From assembly GCA_018389105.1 (NCBI GenBank), contig JACATO010000691.1, positions 248,001 through 312,000 of the forward strand: 64,000 nucleotides of DNA, read 5' to 3'. The position numbers and the translations under genes were made by a program. Under the pieces are notes generated by a model. It made no database searches. It saw only the letters and a list, made by a program, of their open reading frames with translations, and was not told the origin of the DNA. This DNA is from Nautilus pompilius (lineage: Eukaryota > Mollusca > Cephalopoda > Nautilida > Nautilidae). Positions 25,801 through 57,544 of the stretch are shown here, piece by piece; position 1 is the first letter of the stretch, and each line of letters opens with the position of its first letter.

Positions 25801-27682
25801 CTTCAAAGATCAAATTAACTCTGTAGATGCACTTGTACAGAAAGGCAAAAGTATAATAGTTCCTGAGTCTATGAGCAAGCAAAGGCTAAGAAAGATCCAC
25901 AGTAGGCACCTAGAAACGCAAAGTTGGCCAAACGGCGCTTCTCGAGCTCTCCAGAGACAAGTGTGCATAAGTATGCAATGAGGTGTCAGTGCAGAATTTG
26001 TTGAACAAACACGGACAAGAACCTTTGAAATCTTATGAAGTGCTGAAGTGGTAGGAACTGACATTTAAATTTAACAAAAGAATTATTTCATTATTACTCA
26101 GAGTTTGTTTGTTTTTTTTTTTTTTGAAGTGTCAGAACTGATAGACAAGATGCAAAACCGTAATAACTAATGATGCTCAAATAAATCCAGTGTTGTGGCT
26201 GATGGAAACCAAGAGAGAGATGTCATGTACAGTCATTCACTTAACCAGTCATCCAGTGGGAGTGTCATCAGGGAAATCACAAGGTTCATGAACTAAGAAA
26301 CCCTTTTGTGAACTTTCTGACAGAGCTGAATGTGTTCTCCTGTGAGAAGAACCCCTTGAAGACAAGGTAGTGGATAACAAGAAAAAGGGGATGTGAGTCA
26401 CAACTGTAACCATGAATTGTCTCTCTGTGCCTGCCACTACATTGTGCTGTATACACACTCACTCACTCAGCTGTGACACATCACATGACAACATTTCCAG
26501 CTGGAGCGTGAGATATTTCTTTTTTTGTCTATATCAAGGAAAAAAATAAATGAATTAAGACGGACTAAGCAAATATCCATTTAAGTAATCATACACAATG
26601 TACTCCGCTAACGACTCCAGGTGGCGCTTCTCGCCCTTCGCTTTAGTCGGCCGGGCAAGGGAGACGATCCTTGGTTTGGGGGGGGGATATTTAAATCACT
26701 GCCAATTGAAATTAGAGCAGACCTCACTTTTTCCGCTTCTCGTTTTTAAACTTATTAATTACCAAAACTATTATTATTTCTTTAGGGGAGGGGAGGGGCC
26801 ATTCGTGTAGAGACCTTCAGGGCCACTTCCTTGATCAGCCTACCAAACTGTCAAGAATCTCTGGGCGATGGCGCGTCTGTAAGCCAGCAGCCAGCTTCCT
26901 GCCCAGACGAGTAGAAAGCCACTCTAAATTTATAACAAGTCGTATTATTATTAATTATTATTAATTATTATTAATTATTATTAATTAGTATTTTCTACAA
27001 AAAAAAAGGTCTGCGCAGAATAACATCCAAAGTGGAAATTCATTTCAAAATATCGGCAGTCCAGATAGTCGGGTACCTTCCGCGAGGTTTCCAAGCAACC
27101 ACCTTATTAATTCACCGAGTGGGCTAAGCTGGGATGGAGTCTGGGGAGCCAAAAACGGGCGGAAATGTCCTCGTAGGTTCGTGAGAAGAGCGGGCTCAAG
27201 ACTGGGTGAGGGAAGGACGGGAATACGTTGTAATGGCCGATAAAGCTGATCCTAAGACCAAAACATTTTGGGAAGGGTTAAATATGCTGTTCTCCCTCCT
27301 CCCCCCCTCCTCCCTCTCTCTACTCATCTGTACCAGCTCTGACAAGAGCTTGTTGTTGTTGTTGCTTATGAAAAGAAAACACCTTAGGAGTTCAGGTAAA
27401 ACCCGACCGAGGCAGCATCGCCCTCAATGGCGTCTGGCCGGGTCTTACTTGAACTTTCCCACGTAGATATAAGTCAGTAAACAACAACACAGGTACACCC
27501 CGAGGGTGGTGTGGCCCTTCCCCTCTGTAAGCTGACAGGGGTAAGGTTAATAATTCCGACGCCGCTGCTGAGGTGGGCAGAGGAGGAGGTGGGAGGCTGC
27601 TGTTCCTTACCTCGTCGCACTGATGATAACCCGGCCCCTCGAAGACAAGCAGAGCCAAAACCAGCAGGATGCCGAGCCCCAT
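16840..27682 (-). CDS. Type I transmembrane protein with Cys-rich ectodomain and a tail of phosphotyrosine docking motifs (328 aa, complete)
   Basis: Exons, in order of transcription: 27682-27611, 23580-23224, 19357-19193 and 17232-16840 (TAA at 16842-16840). All junctions are AG/GT and all introns are phase 0. Residues 1-18 or so form a signal peptide (MGLGILLVLALLVFEG). Residues 19-107 are a small ectodomain with 13 cysteines and NxS/T sites, resembling disulphide-rich receptor modules but not matched to a family. Residues 108-130 are one membrane span, followed by the stop-transfer KKRIR. The 198-residue tail has YMPM (Tyr263) and YIDM (Tyr280), both YxxM PI3-kinase p85 motifs. It also has YQN (165), YVN (205), YIN (317) and YMN (322), all Grb2-type YxN, plus YENP (298). 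No kinase, death or TIR domain is present. Inferred role: a receptor or adaptor phosphorylated by a partner tyrosine kinase. The exon model is strong; the function is inference. Confidence 0.82.
17985..18200 (-). repeat. tRNA-derived SINE, minus orientation, in intron 3 of the membrane-protein gene
   Basis: Same order of blocks as the copy at 13745, including the 'catgcaagg' body block and a tRNA-like head near 18170-18200. Confidence 0.45.
18337..18525 (-). repeat. Interspersed repeat, copy 1
   Basis: About 190 bp, clearly homologous to 21016-21201. Shared blocks include ACATCTGGTGG, CTGCAGCCTCCAGA and GGTAAGAGCAAAGACAACTT. Family not recognised; orientation is arbitrary. Confidence 0.75.
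19404..19442. repeat. (TA)n(CA)n microsatellite in intron 2 of the membrane-protein gene
   Basis: Run of TA then CA, about 45 bp upstream (transcript sense) of the acceptor at 19358 and directly abutting the hairpin element at 19444. Confidence 0.9.
19444..19514. repeat. Short palindromic hairpin element, copy B
   Basis: 71 bp. Left arm AGGAATGTTCAAATGAAACC pairs almost perfectly with right arm GGTTTCATTTGAACATCCTT. Intronic in the membrane-protein gene. Confidence 0.8.
19515..21015. other. Intron 2 of the membrane-protein gene, no recognised content
   Basis: AT-rich intronic DNA. No extra exon with compatible phase was found. Confidence 0.4.
21016..21201 (-). repeat. Interspersed repeat, copy 2
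   Basis: Homologous to 18337-18525 in the same orientation, with many substitutions, so both insertions look old. Confidence 0.75.
21844..21919. repeat. Probable decayed copy of the hairpin element
   Basis: Ends CTAGGGTGTTGAATGAAA and CTACAGTCATTGAAATGAAG (reverse complement) resemble the arms of copies A and B but carry several mismatches. Confidence 0.35.
21920..23223. other. Intron 2 of the membrane-protein gene, nothing recognised
   Basis: AT-rich intronic DNA without supported features. Confidence 0.4.
23735..24145. repeat. Minisatellite of TACATACACT-type units
   Basis: Irregular array built from CATACATCAGTA, CATACACTTACA and CATGAACACACA blocks, with a higher-order period of roughly 36-40 bp. 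It lies in intron 1 of the membrane-protein gene, about 150 bp upstream (transcript sense) of exon 2. Confidence 0.9.
24770..26060 (+). mobile_element. Broken Ty3/gypsy retroelement pol fossil
   Basis: Plus-strand fragments resemble, in order, the start of a gypsy reverse transcriptase (VKAEINRMEIEGV, then IVVIEKPN), its SGFYQIKMSKE region, an RNase H segment (ETDHKPLERLF near 25350) and the integrase zinc-binding region (IIVPESM near 25855, then KIHSRHLE). The domain order is the normal one for the family. It is heavily broken, with many breaks and no recognisable LTRs, so it looks old. A MITE at 25389-25562 is inserted within it, which dates the retroelement as older. It lies in intron 1 of the membrane-protein gene, antisense to it. 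Confidence 0.75.
25389..25562. mobile_element. MITE with long inverted repeats, copy 1 (inside the gypsy fossil)
   Basis: Ends AGAGAGACT... and ...AGTCTCTCC are inverted repeats that continue inward to CAGTATTTCCTAATTAAATG and its counterpart. TA duplications occur at 25387-25388 and 25563-25564. A relative lies at 36265-36444. Confidence 0.75.
26061..27600. other. 5' part of intron 1 of the membrane-protein gene, nothing firm
   Basis: Contains a short (TTATTATTAA)n run at 26945-26990 and a rise in GC towards the promoter. No exon seen. Confidence 0.4.
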
Positions 27683-28000
27683 GACTCCCGATTCTTCTGG
27701 CGAAAGATGTTCGACGTAAATGCAACTTCCTTTTCTTTTTTTTTTCTCTCCCCCCCCAACCAGATGGATCTTACATTTTCTGTCATCAGAAGCCGCCCGT
27801 CGTCGGCTCCAACGCGGAAGTACAAGTTGAGAGAACTTCGACTGCCAATCGGACGTAGGCGATCATTGGCTGCGCCGATTAAAGGCCGGGTTGGTTACCA
27901 CGTTGCTAACGAAGCACGTGCGGTTTGGCGCCCCCTCCCCCTCCTCCCCCGGCGATTACTAACTGGGTCCGCATAAACGATCATCCCCCCCCCCCCACGA
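27683..28000 (-). promoter_or_regulatory. Probable promoter and 5' UTR region of the membrane-protein gene
   Basis: GC-rich and CpG-containing stretch directly upstream of the ATG at 27682, unlike the AT-rich surroundings. It contains CACGTG at 27916-27921 and CCAAT-like sites. No TATA box was identified with confidence. Confidence 0.5.
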
Positions 28001-29506
28001 CCGAACACTAGTGTTTTGGTAATGACGATGTTGAACCCAAGCGTGTCCCGTTTTCGGGAAAGAGAAAAGACAGAAACAAACCCCTTTGTGCTTAAAATGG
28101 AGTGAGTTTGTGTTGTTTATTTGAACTACATTATATAAATCTCAGTAGATGCTGCGTGTACCAGGAACACACAACAATGATGATGATGATGAAGCAAATC
28201 TCAAAAGCTTTAGATAGCAAATTTTTAAATATTTTATAATTTCCAGATTTATTTTTTTTTTTAAATTTTAATTGTCATTTCCTAATCTTGTTGTGTTTTG
28301 GTCTATTTGGCTCAGCACCAGTTCCCACCAAGCTCAAAAATTGCAATGTTTTCCATTTTTAAAGATCCTAAGACAGGTTTACGACGACCTGCCCCAACTA
28401 CAGATCCTGCTAAACAACTGTGACCTGCTCGGTTTACCAACGCATGGTAGATGTAACCAAAATCTCAACATAATAGGAGGGTTGGATAGAGACCAGCTTT
28501 GGTGGAATAACACACTTTAATTTAACCTATAATATAACAAACAATAACCAATACTAAATTAAAAATGGTTTTTTTCTAAAGTACTAAGGTATTTGACTAG
28601 TCCTGATGGTAAATTTACTGTACAGACCCGCCCTTCTTTCTTCCAGCCATTAGAGTGGATGAGTGCCCTTTTATATATCGGCGGATAAAATGAGCTGCCA
28701 TAGGATAATCCGGTGTAATCTCACACTATATTTTAACGATAGCTACAGACATTGTTATAAATTACTGTTAAGGTCGACACTTGTCGTTTTTTCTTCCTAT
28801 TTTTCGTCCCAAAGTAGTCCTGACTCAGAGAGTCGTGGCGGCGTTCAGATGCCAGCTCACATCTGTTTACTTCGATGAGCGAGCATCTGTGCAAAATATC
28901 AGAACCTACTCAATCCAATAAAATGTCACATATCCATGTGCAATTACTCAAAGAGGAAAGTGGCAGATTTCATCCAAGGAGCATTCTTTACTTCACTGCC
29001 TATTGTAGAGAGAAAAAAATAAGATTTTTAACTAAGAAAATCATTTTCTCCCCTCACCACAGATAACCTCCTTTGGGGGGGGGACTGTTTACGATGAATG
29101 AACAACATTTTTCTGGCACCTGTTCTTGTTAAAACTCTGCATGTGGTACAGAAGGAAGTTCTGGTCTGAACAAAGAGCTGAGGCCCACCCCATGCCACCA
29201 CTTGTTAAGTCACTTTAGTCTGTCTGGTATTAGGTTACATAAAGCAGCTTTAAACTTTAACAATACTGTGACAGCAGTCACCAAGCCATGATGAGGATGG
29301 GAGGACTTTATCCCTGCAGTTCACTTATGCTTGATTGTTGTCAGGTTTTTTTTTTAAATGTGATCTGCTTTGGAAATTAAGATGATTTCAGAACCACGCG
29401 CTGTAGGTCTGCATTTGTTAGGAAAATATAAAATAGGATTTATGTCCACGTTCACCTTTTAGTGAACAAAAACAAAGTGTTTCTATAATTTTGACTCTAT
29501 TCTCAG
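28000..29506. other. Intergenic DNA, no firm feature
   Basis: An acceptor- and donor-bounded 82-bp stretch near 28366-28447 stays open in one frame, but it cannot be joined in phase to the candidate exon at 29507. I therefore do not call it. Confidence 0.35.
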
Positions 29507-29666
29507 ATTAGTGGTAGCAAAAGAAAAAAAGTTTGGTATTGACCCTGACCCAGACCAGAAATTGGTCAGGGTTAAGCCAAAGGGTAAAGTGCTGGTTGCT
29601 GAAAGACTGGCTAGAGATGAAGAGGCTGATCCCAGTCACCCATACGCTATACTATGGTCTCTCTAA
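29507..29666 (+). CDS. Candidate orphan terminal exon, 52 codons
   Basis: A pyrimidine-rich acceptor (ttgactctattctcag) precedes an open stretch of 52 codons ending in TAA at 29664-29666, with AATAAA at 29722-29727. The peptide has coding-like composition (KKFGIDPDPDQKLVRVKPKG, then ERLARDEEADPSHPYAI). I do not recognise it. No upstream exon was found in the 1.8 kb between it and the membrane-protein promoter. It may therefore be the last exon of a small plus-strand gene, or a remnant of a retrocopy. Confidence 0.35.
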
Positions 29667-29992
29667 AGAAACATCACCAAAACACAGTGTGGGAAGCAAA
29701 AGAAAAAAGATTTTATTTTTGAATAAAGTACAAAAAGAAAAGTTTTTAGCAGAAGCATAATAAGCGATGTAGGAGGACACTGTGGTCCTGTAAACAAGAA
29801 AAAAAAGACAGATCATTCAAAATGTCTGGTCAGAGGCAACTTTTCTATAAAAATTTTTTTTTTAAAGTAATTTTCATTTATATTCTGGAGGAAATTAACT
29901 TTGATAATCTAATAGAGTGCATCTGGATACAGAAGATCAGACTGGGTGGGGGATAAACAATTTAAGAAAGAAAGGAAGCATAAATATACATA

Positions 29993-30350
29993 CCAGGTGA
30001 GTCAAAAGTAGCGCCCAATCCTGTTTTAGGGCTGTCAGTTTGTTTGTTTGTTTGCCATTTGGATTACAGTGTGCAAGAAGGTAGAAATAAATGAAAGACA
30101 TGTTTTCAAATTATTCCATTTATTCAGGGAATACGGAATTGTAACAGGCTGTTTTACTTTCAATGTTCAAAGTGTCCTCTCTCGTGATCAATGCACGGCA
30201 CAGAGTGATACACACTTGCAGAGTTTGCTATCAATTTCCTCGAACTTTTCAGTGATTTTAGCTTTCAATTCCTGAATAGTATGAGGTTTTCATGATAAAC
30301 AACATGAGCATGACTTCCCAGAAACTGGGCGCTACTTTTGACTCACCCTG
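29993..30350 (-). mobile_element. Deletion derivative of a mariner-like transposon
   Basis: Left end CAGGTGAGTCAAAAGTAGCG and right end CAGGGTGAGTCAAAAGTAGC (reverse complement) form inverted repeats flanked by TA. The minus strand between them retains a transposase C-terminal piece: IQELKAKITEKFEEIDSKLC, the usual helix after the last catalytic Asp. At 358 bp most of the transposase is missing. Confidence 0.85.
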
Positions 30351-32003
30351 TATATTAAATCACAAACAGTCCTTTATCAAATAAATAAACATTTTTCAGC
30401 AGAAAATAACAGCAGATTATGCAATATTCGGGAGAATAAAAACAACACAAAGGAGACATAATAACTGGTTACGATGATGATTACTGATGTCCTGTAAATT
30501 TAACATCCTGAAAACTGTGCGAACAGAACTAATTATCTATAAGCAGTTTAAGAATTTATCCAGGTATATTTATTTCTGTCCAACAAAAGCCAAATATTGG
30601 GAGGGGACTTGTTTGGATCTCAGCAATCTTGGCACATACACTTTATCTTGACGAGTTTTCATCCACGCACTCGATGATTAACTGTTATGGCATCTTAAAA
30701 CACCCTTTCTTTCCTGTTATTACTTCAAACAACCAAATAGAGGTTCTGTTAATAACACCTCTTTGGTAATTAAAAAAAAAAAAAAAGGCTCTACATATAA
30801 TGGAAATGTTTTGTAATCAGTTATCTACACTATGGCGATATTGTGTTCTGTTAAATTAATTTATAAAACCAATTTTTCAGCTATTTACATTATTTGTATA
30901 AATTACTTAAACAATTTTTTTAAAAAATACCAGCACCAACTCTGTTCCTTATCTTTCCTGCCAATAGGCCTTCTGCTATAACCAACTTGGATATGCTTTC
31001 CCGGATTCCTAATACTGAACACCCTAAATCTGACACAGGTGAATAGGGGGAACTTTTTGAAATTCAGATTTAGGTGTTACATGTTTTATATTTATATATA
31101 TATATACTTTCTTTGGTGGCCTTATTTAAAAAAGTTATCAGAACTAAACATGGTGACAGAAACAGGGAAAGAATCATAAGAAATACGTTAAACCTCTATT
31201 TTTCTTTTTTTTATTACATGCTTCAAAGAACCACCATATTTATAGTGGAATCTGTCTGAAATGATATCAAAAGAAAACAGAATAAAACATTGGTTTAACA
31301 AGCATTGAAACAACTCACACTGTAGCAGCACGTAATGGAACTGGTCATGTCACATTTACCTTTGCACACTTGTGCAAGGAGGTTTCTTCTGCAAAAACTG
31401 AGATTCGTAGCCATGCAGAGCACTTATCATCTGTTAAATTGGAACTCAAAGTGAGCCCAGGTATCGACTTAGCTTTAAAATCACCATCAACACTGCAAAC
31501 CCTACTGCCAAGTTTGGAAGCATTGTTGATGTGCAAGGGAACAATGCTATTTAGGTAATAACGTATTTAAAAAACTGCAAATACGTCTGATTTCAGGGGT
31601 TAAATAAAGCAAAATCCAACCTGAAACTGTCACAGCCAATAAAAACATAAACATCAACAGTTAACCCCCTCTGTACCACATCAGCTTGTTGCCACCTGTG
31701 GGGGGGGGGATAAAATCTGGAAGCAACAGTTAGTATTTGTGCTGAGTTGGTCGTATATTTAGTCAACATGCTCGTTATGCAAGACGTGTGGGATCAGGAT
31801 GATGTGTGGATTTATCATTACAAAGGATTAGATTAACAAGGAAGGTACGCGCTGGATCTGAAGGACAGGAGGGTCCACAGAGGTTTAAAACGAAATACAA
31901 TACAAAAATAAATCTAAAAAATATATATGTAAAGGTTTGCACCCTTTTCAATAACAGCTCCTGAGGCAGGAGGATAAAGATGATGATGATGATGATTACT
32001 GCC
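30351..32003. other. Region downstream of adenosine deaminase, nothing firm
   Basis: Presumably contains the ADA 3' UTR at its right side. An open stretch at 31370-31558 (plus) has moderate coding-like composition but no acceptor or homology that I can support. Confidence 0.35.
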
Positions 32004-53226
<21,223 letters not shown>

Positions 53227-53560
53227 CACAAGAGGGCAAGAGATACGTCGACGTTCACCGGCGTCCGCTGTGCGATTGCTCGGTTATCCCTGACAACATC
53301 CGCCCGCTGGCTGCCACCCCCAATCAGACTCTCACAACCCTGTCAGCCAGCCAACCGGTCGGTCCTTTCCATATTTTCCCCTCCTTCCTTCCTTCCTTCC
53401 TACGAAAATAGAGGACGGTCAAGTAGTCGGCGAATTTAAAGGGAAAATCAATAATAATAATAATAATAATATAATAATAATTTTTTTTTTTTGAAAGTGA
53501 AAGTGACGGAGTCATGAACAGGTGAAGGCACGTGTTGGGGAGTGGGGTCTTAACAGCGAA
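53227..53560 (-). promoter_or_regulatory. Probable promoter and 5' UTR region of ADA
   Basis: GC-balanced, CpG-containing stretch around the ATG at 53226, sharply different from the AT-rich flanks. A (TTCC)n run at 53383-53402 and an (ATA)n run at 53448-53480 lie upstream of the start. No clear TATA box. Confidence 0.45.
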
Positions 53561-53767
53561 ATGACAGTAATTGGATTGGAAATAACCCTATTATGTTTAT
53601 TCCAACATTTATCTTTCTTTCGAAAAGCATGTGTTTTGTTGTTATAAGAATATGGTAATTTTTAATGACCATTAATTGATATTTATCATTAGTAACGTGT
53701 TGGGGAGAGGGTTAAACAGTCACATTCCTGAAGTCAGCTCTCACTCAGTTGTATTACAAATGTTGCT

Positions 53768-53880
53768 GAGAGAGAGAGATGGGGAGAGGGAGAGGGAGAT
53801 ACAGACAGACAGAGAGAGATGGGTGGAGAGAGAGAGAGAGACAGAACAGACAGAGAGGGAGGGGGAGAGAGAGAGAGGGG

Positions 53881-53914
<34 letters not shown>

Positions 53915-53954
53915 TAGACATAGAGAGATGGGGGAGAGGGAGGGAGAGTGAGAG

Positions 53955-53985
<31 letters not shown>

Positions 53986-54187
53986 TGGGGAGAGGAGGGA
54001 GAGAGAGAGAGACAGACAGAGAGGGGGGAGGGAGAGGAGAGAGAGGAGAGATGGGGAGAGGAGGGAAGAAAGAGAGAGAGAGACAGACGAGAGAGGGGGG
54101 AGGGAGGAGAGGAGAGAGAGACAGACAGACAGAGATGGGGAGAGGAAGGGAGAGAGGGAGAGAGACAGACAGAGAGAGAGGGGGGAG

Positions 54188-54225
<38 letters not shown>

Positions 54226-54267
54226 GATGGGGAGGAGGAAGAGAGAGGGGAGAGAGAAAGAGAGACC
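53768..54267. repeat. 500-bp GA/GACA microsatellite array
   Basis: GAGAGA blocks alternate with GACAGACAGA and GATGGGGAGAGG segments, giving a loose higher-order repeat of about 60-100 bp. It lies between the two divergent promoters. Long Arg/Glu open frames across it are artefacts. Confidence 0.95.
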
Positions 54268-55199
54268 CTAATTCAGCTTCTATCCAAACTATTTCTACAA
54301 CCCAGCAAGTCTATTGGAGTTCTGGAGTTCAACGGGACTAAATAGATAAATTTAAAAAGTAGTTTGCAGAGAAATTTCTTTAACTCTGCACTGTTTGCCC
54401 CTACCCCGACTAAGCGAGATCTTATATAGATAGGAAATATTTCTGTACATGGTCTTGGGCATTACACAAGTTTAAATCCCATTTACTAGTTGTGCTGCAT
54501 TGACCTAAATCCTGCTACAGAAGTACATGCCTCTTTCTTTTTATAAAGGAAAAATCAAACAGATGTATTATATTACTGTAACTCCGCAAGATAACAACTG
54601 AGCAATTTGCTTAATAATTTTTGCCAATTTATATATTATTATTTTTAATGCAATCAATGGTCAACTTTGTGCCATTTAAAACGGGAGATGTATTTTAAAT
54701 TTATGTATTGATAGGTAAATTTTTTGTGCAAGTTATTTCCTCTTGGGCATTTTAAGTGGGGAAGATTAATAATCAGACTTATCCACATTCCCCCCCCCCC
54801 AATATTCATAACCCTCTCATGTCGAATGGGGCACCAGGAACAAGCCTACCAGGAAAATAAATGTATTCATCAGCCTCTGTAACTATCTGCCCCCTTTTTC
54901 TTCTGTTTGACACTACTTTAAATAACTGCAACAAGGTTACCTTCACCCCCCCACCACCCACAACTATTTCACCAGGCAGAAGCTGTCATCGGTAATTAAT
55001 GTTATTACTACAAACATCAGGATCATAAACAGTTATGAGCGCCAGAGGCGGTGATACCCACGACGGCCATACTTTTTTTTTTCCTTCTTTTTTTAAAAAA
55101 TGTTAAATGGATTCTAACTTCTGTGGACGCGTTGAAGAGTAGTTTTCAGCATCTATTTTTTTTTTTTGGTGGGGGGGGGGAATTTGTATAGATCACAGA
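54268..55199. other. Intergenic DNA between divergent genes, nothing recognised
   Basis: AT-rich, with poly-C and poly-T runs. Confidence 0.4.
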
Positions 55200-56356
55200 C
55201 TTCCTGCTCGCCCTCGGTTGCTGTACGCTATATTCTTCGGCTGTAATGGCGGGTAATGTGATCTGAGCCGGCAGCGGTTATTCCCCTTCGAATCGAGAGC
55301 TGTAGATGGCGGTCAGTTCTGCTCTCTTCTCCAGCCGCGCCCGTCGGTTAGGCTCCTGGGTTGTTAGGGTGGCGGGGGGGGGGGGTAGAAGGGCCACCCC
55401 CCCACACACACACCCCCGGGGGGGGGTCGACTCCTGGTGGGGACCGGTACGGCTGCCTTGTAGCGGAGCTACTGTCGTCGGTTCTTTCTCTGTACGCGCG
55501 CCGACGGGATCGAACCGCGGCCCGCTATACTACTACTACTACCCACCCCCCTCCCCCCATGGAAAACGGAAATCGACGGATGCGGATCGCGTGGAAAAAA
55601 CAATAAAAGCTCCAGCTCCTTCCCGCGCGCCCTGTGGGCGTCCGAATGTGAGAATATTTTCCCCGAAGTTTTGGGGAGGGAAGTCGGGGGGGGGGGTGTG
55701 AGGGACGGTTACTGCTGCATCTCCATCACGGAGGGGGTAGTCCTGTGTTTCAGTTCGGACAGGTTCCGAGCTTTTCATAAACGCAGGTAAGTGATGGGGT
55801 CAACTTTTGGTTTCGGAGAGGGAGGGAGAGAGAGAGATGCTTACACCACGGAGCCTTTCCTCTGCCTGCTGATTAAAGAAAAGGGCGGAGGGAGAGAAAC
55901 CCCTGCAGTCAGCAAAGAGATGAAGTGGGACGAGTCATCCGTTATTATTAGAAGTCCTCCGCGCCGCCGCCGCCAGCAGCCAACCTCCCTTTTGTTTTGT
56001 TTTTATTCTTTCTTTCTTTCTCTCGCTTTATCTGCTGCTATTGTTTTTTATTTCTTTATCGAGAGAGAGGAGAGGAGGGGTGGGGTGGGGGGTAAACAAT
56101 CAAACAAACGACACGGAATTCCGCCAGACCGCCGCTACACGGTGCATGCTCAGTTCGGTTTTTGTAAGCATCCGCAGCACTCGTCCGACCATTATCACAT
56201 CCGACCCTCGGGTGAACTTCGCAGGCGGCGTAACGTTGGAGCGTTGCCGGGTTTAAATATTTATATATACATAATATAAATATATATATATATATTATAT
56301 AGGTATATCTATCTGTATATATTGTTAGCGATAACAGGAGCCACGAAGAGTTCACC
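55200..56356 (+). promoter_or_regulatory. GC-rich promoter and 5' UTR of the right-end gene, with a probable 5' UTR intron
   Basis: CpG- and GC-rich region with G/C homopolymers, upstream of the ATG at 56357. A perfect donor CAG|GTAAGTG at 55784-55793 suggests a non-coding first exon ending at 55786. The best acceptor is TATATTGTTAG ending at 56328, giving a 542-bp 5' UTR intron. This intron contains GA-rich and (TA)n runs. Splice pairing is inference. Confidence 0.45.
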
Positions 56357-56437
56357 ATGGTCAAGACGGGGCAGTTCTACGCTGGATCTACCATTCTGTT
56401 GTCGCTTGTGCCTGTCATCGGACTACCCATCGATCAG
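56357..56437 (+). CDS. First coding exon of a probable secreted or membrane protein (27 codons, rest beyond the window)
   Basis: The ATG lies in a Kozak context (TCACCATGG) and the exon ends at a good donor CAG|GTAAGC (56438), phase 0. The encoded start, MVKTGQFYAGSTILLSLVPV, then IGLPIDQ, has a basic n-region and a 13-15 residue hydrophobic core, as expected for a signal peptide or signal anchor. It sits directly behind the CpG-rich promoter. No downstream coding exon could be identified up to 64000, so the first intron would exceed 7.5 kb. The family is not recognisable from 27 residues. Confidence 0.55.
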
Positions 56438-57152
56438 GTAAGCAGTTCCACCATCACCATCATTGTTATTGTTAATGTTTTCCACTAGTTTGAGAAAGAA
56501 GAGGAGCACTTGGTGGCGCGTGTGTGTGGGGGACGCAGACCGTAGTCACCTTTGTTGTCGTCACATGGTTTGCTGTACCCGGCAGAGATGAACAAGCAGT
56601 CCTCCCTCGGGTCCGGATAAGAAGATATATGCCCCCCATATTATCTGATAAGGTCTATCTTACTGCCCCCTCCCCCTCTTTAAATGGCTGGGCCCCCGGC
56701 CCCGATCGGTGAAGATCGACCGCCGCCGCGTGTGCCATGCAGACAATGACGACGATGGAGCCGCTGCGATCGGCACCATCGCTGTACCGCACAGGTATCT
56801 TTTTTTATACTTAATCCTATTAATTATCTGCTGGCTTAGAGATCCCGAACAAGGTCCCCGCCGGCTGTTCGTAACTTGATGTAAGCGAAACCGAAAAATG
56901 CGGCAATCTGGATGTGGGTGTTACAGCTTTAAAATAGCATCACCACAGTGAGTGGAATCCACAGACTAGTGTCGGAATCGGAGAAGGATGTTGTGCTAAA
57001 AAGCCATGGCAGCAGCCAGCATCAGGCTTCAGAGACGCCTGGTAATGGACAAGCGAGCTGATTTATCAAATCAGACGTCTAACAAAGGGTTTACACCTAA
57101 AGTTAAGAACCGCTTCCCGTGAATAGTAATACAGTAATTTTTTAATTAACCG

Positions 57153-57188
<36 letters not shown>

Positions 57189-57544
57189 ACACAGAGAGGC
57201 TAATCCTCTCTTACAGGAAGCAGGGACTGTGAATACTGACCTACACTTAAGTAAATTATGCAGCCAAGTGCTCTAAATTGCCATGCATGAGATTACTGAT
57301 AGTTTTATACCACAGCCAACTTTTAAGAGAGATGTTTGTAATTCTGAAGCCTCCAAATGAAATCCTTCATTTTAATTCATGAAAAACAAAAAGCTAAATT
57401 TTATCTTATATTTTTAAAGACAGAAAAATCATTATTTAAACAAACAGAAATATTTCATTTGTTTACTGGACAGAATTCTTTAGTTACTAGGCAGCAGTCA
57501 GAATGTTAAACTACGTTCTGGATCATATTCTTACTTGGTGGTAA
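56438..57544. other. First intron of the right-end gene, 5' part
   Basis: GC-rich at first, then AT-rich, with a (CA)n run at 57156-57186. A possible alternative first exon (ATG at 56737, donor at 56795) is too weak to call. Confidence 0.4.

Noticed and set aside
28366-28447. 82-bp stretch with acceptor- and donor-like borders
   Set aside because: Cannot be joined in phase to the 29507 exon; its most protein-like frame contains a stop.
53676-54345. 188-codon Arg/Glu-rich open frames
   Set aside because: Artefact of the GA/GACA microsatellite.
55791-56279. 162-codon open frame in the promoter region
   Set aside because: Low-complexity, overlaps the predicted 5' UTR intron, and starts just after a perfect donor site.
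56737-56794. Alternative first exon of the right-end gene (MQTMTTMEPLRSAPSLYRTG)
   Set aside because: The donor GTATCT is weak and nothing independent supports transcription from here; kept only as a possibility.
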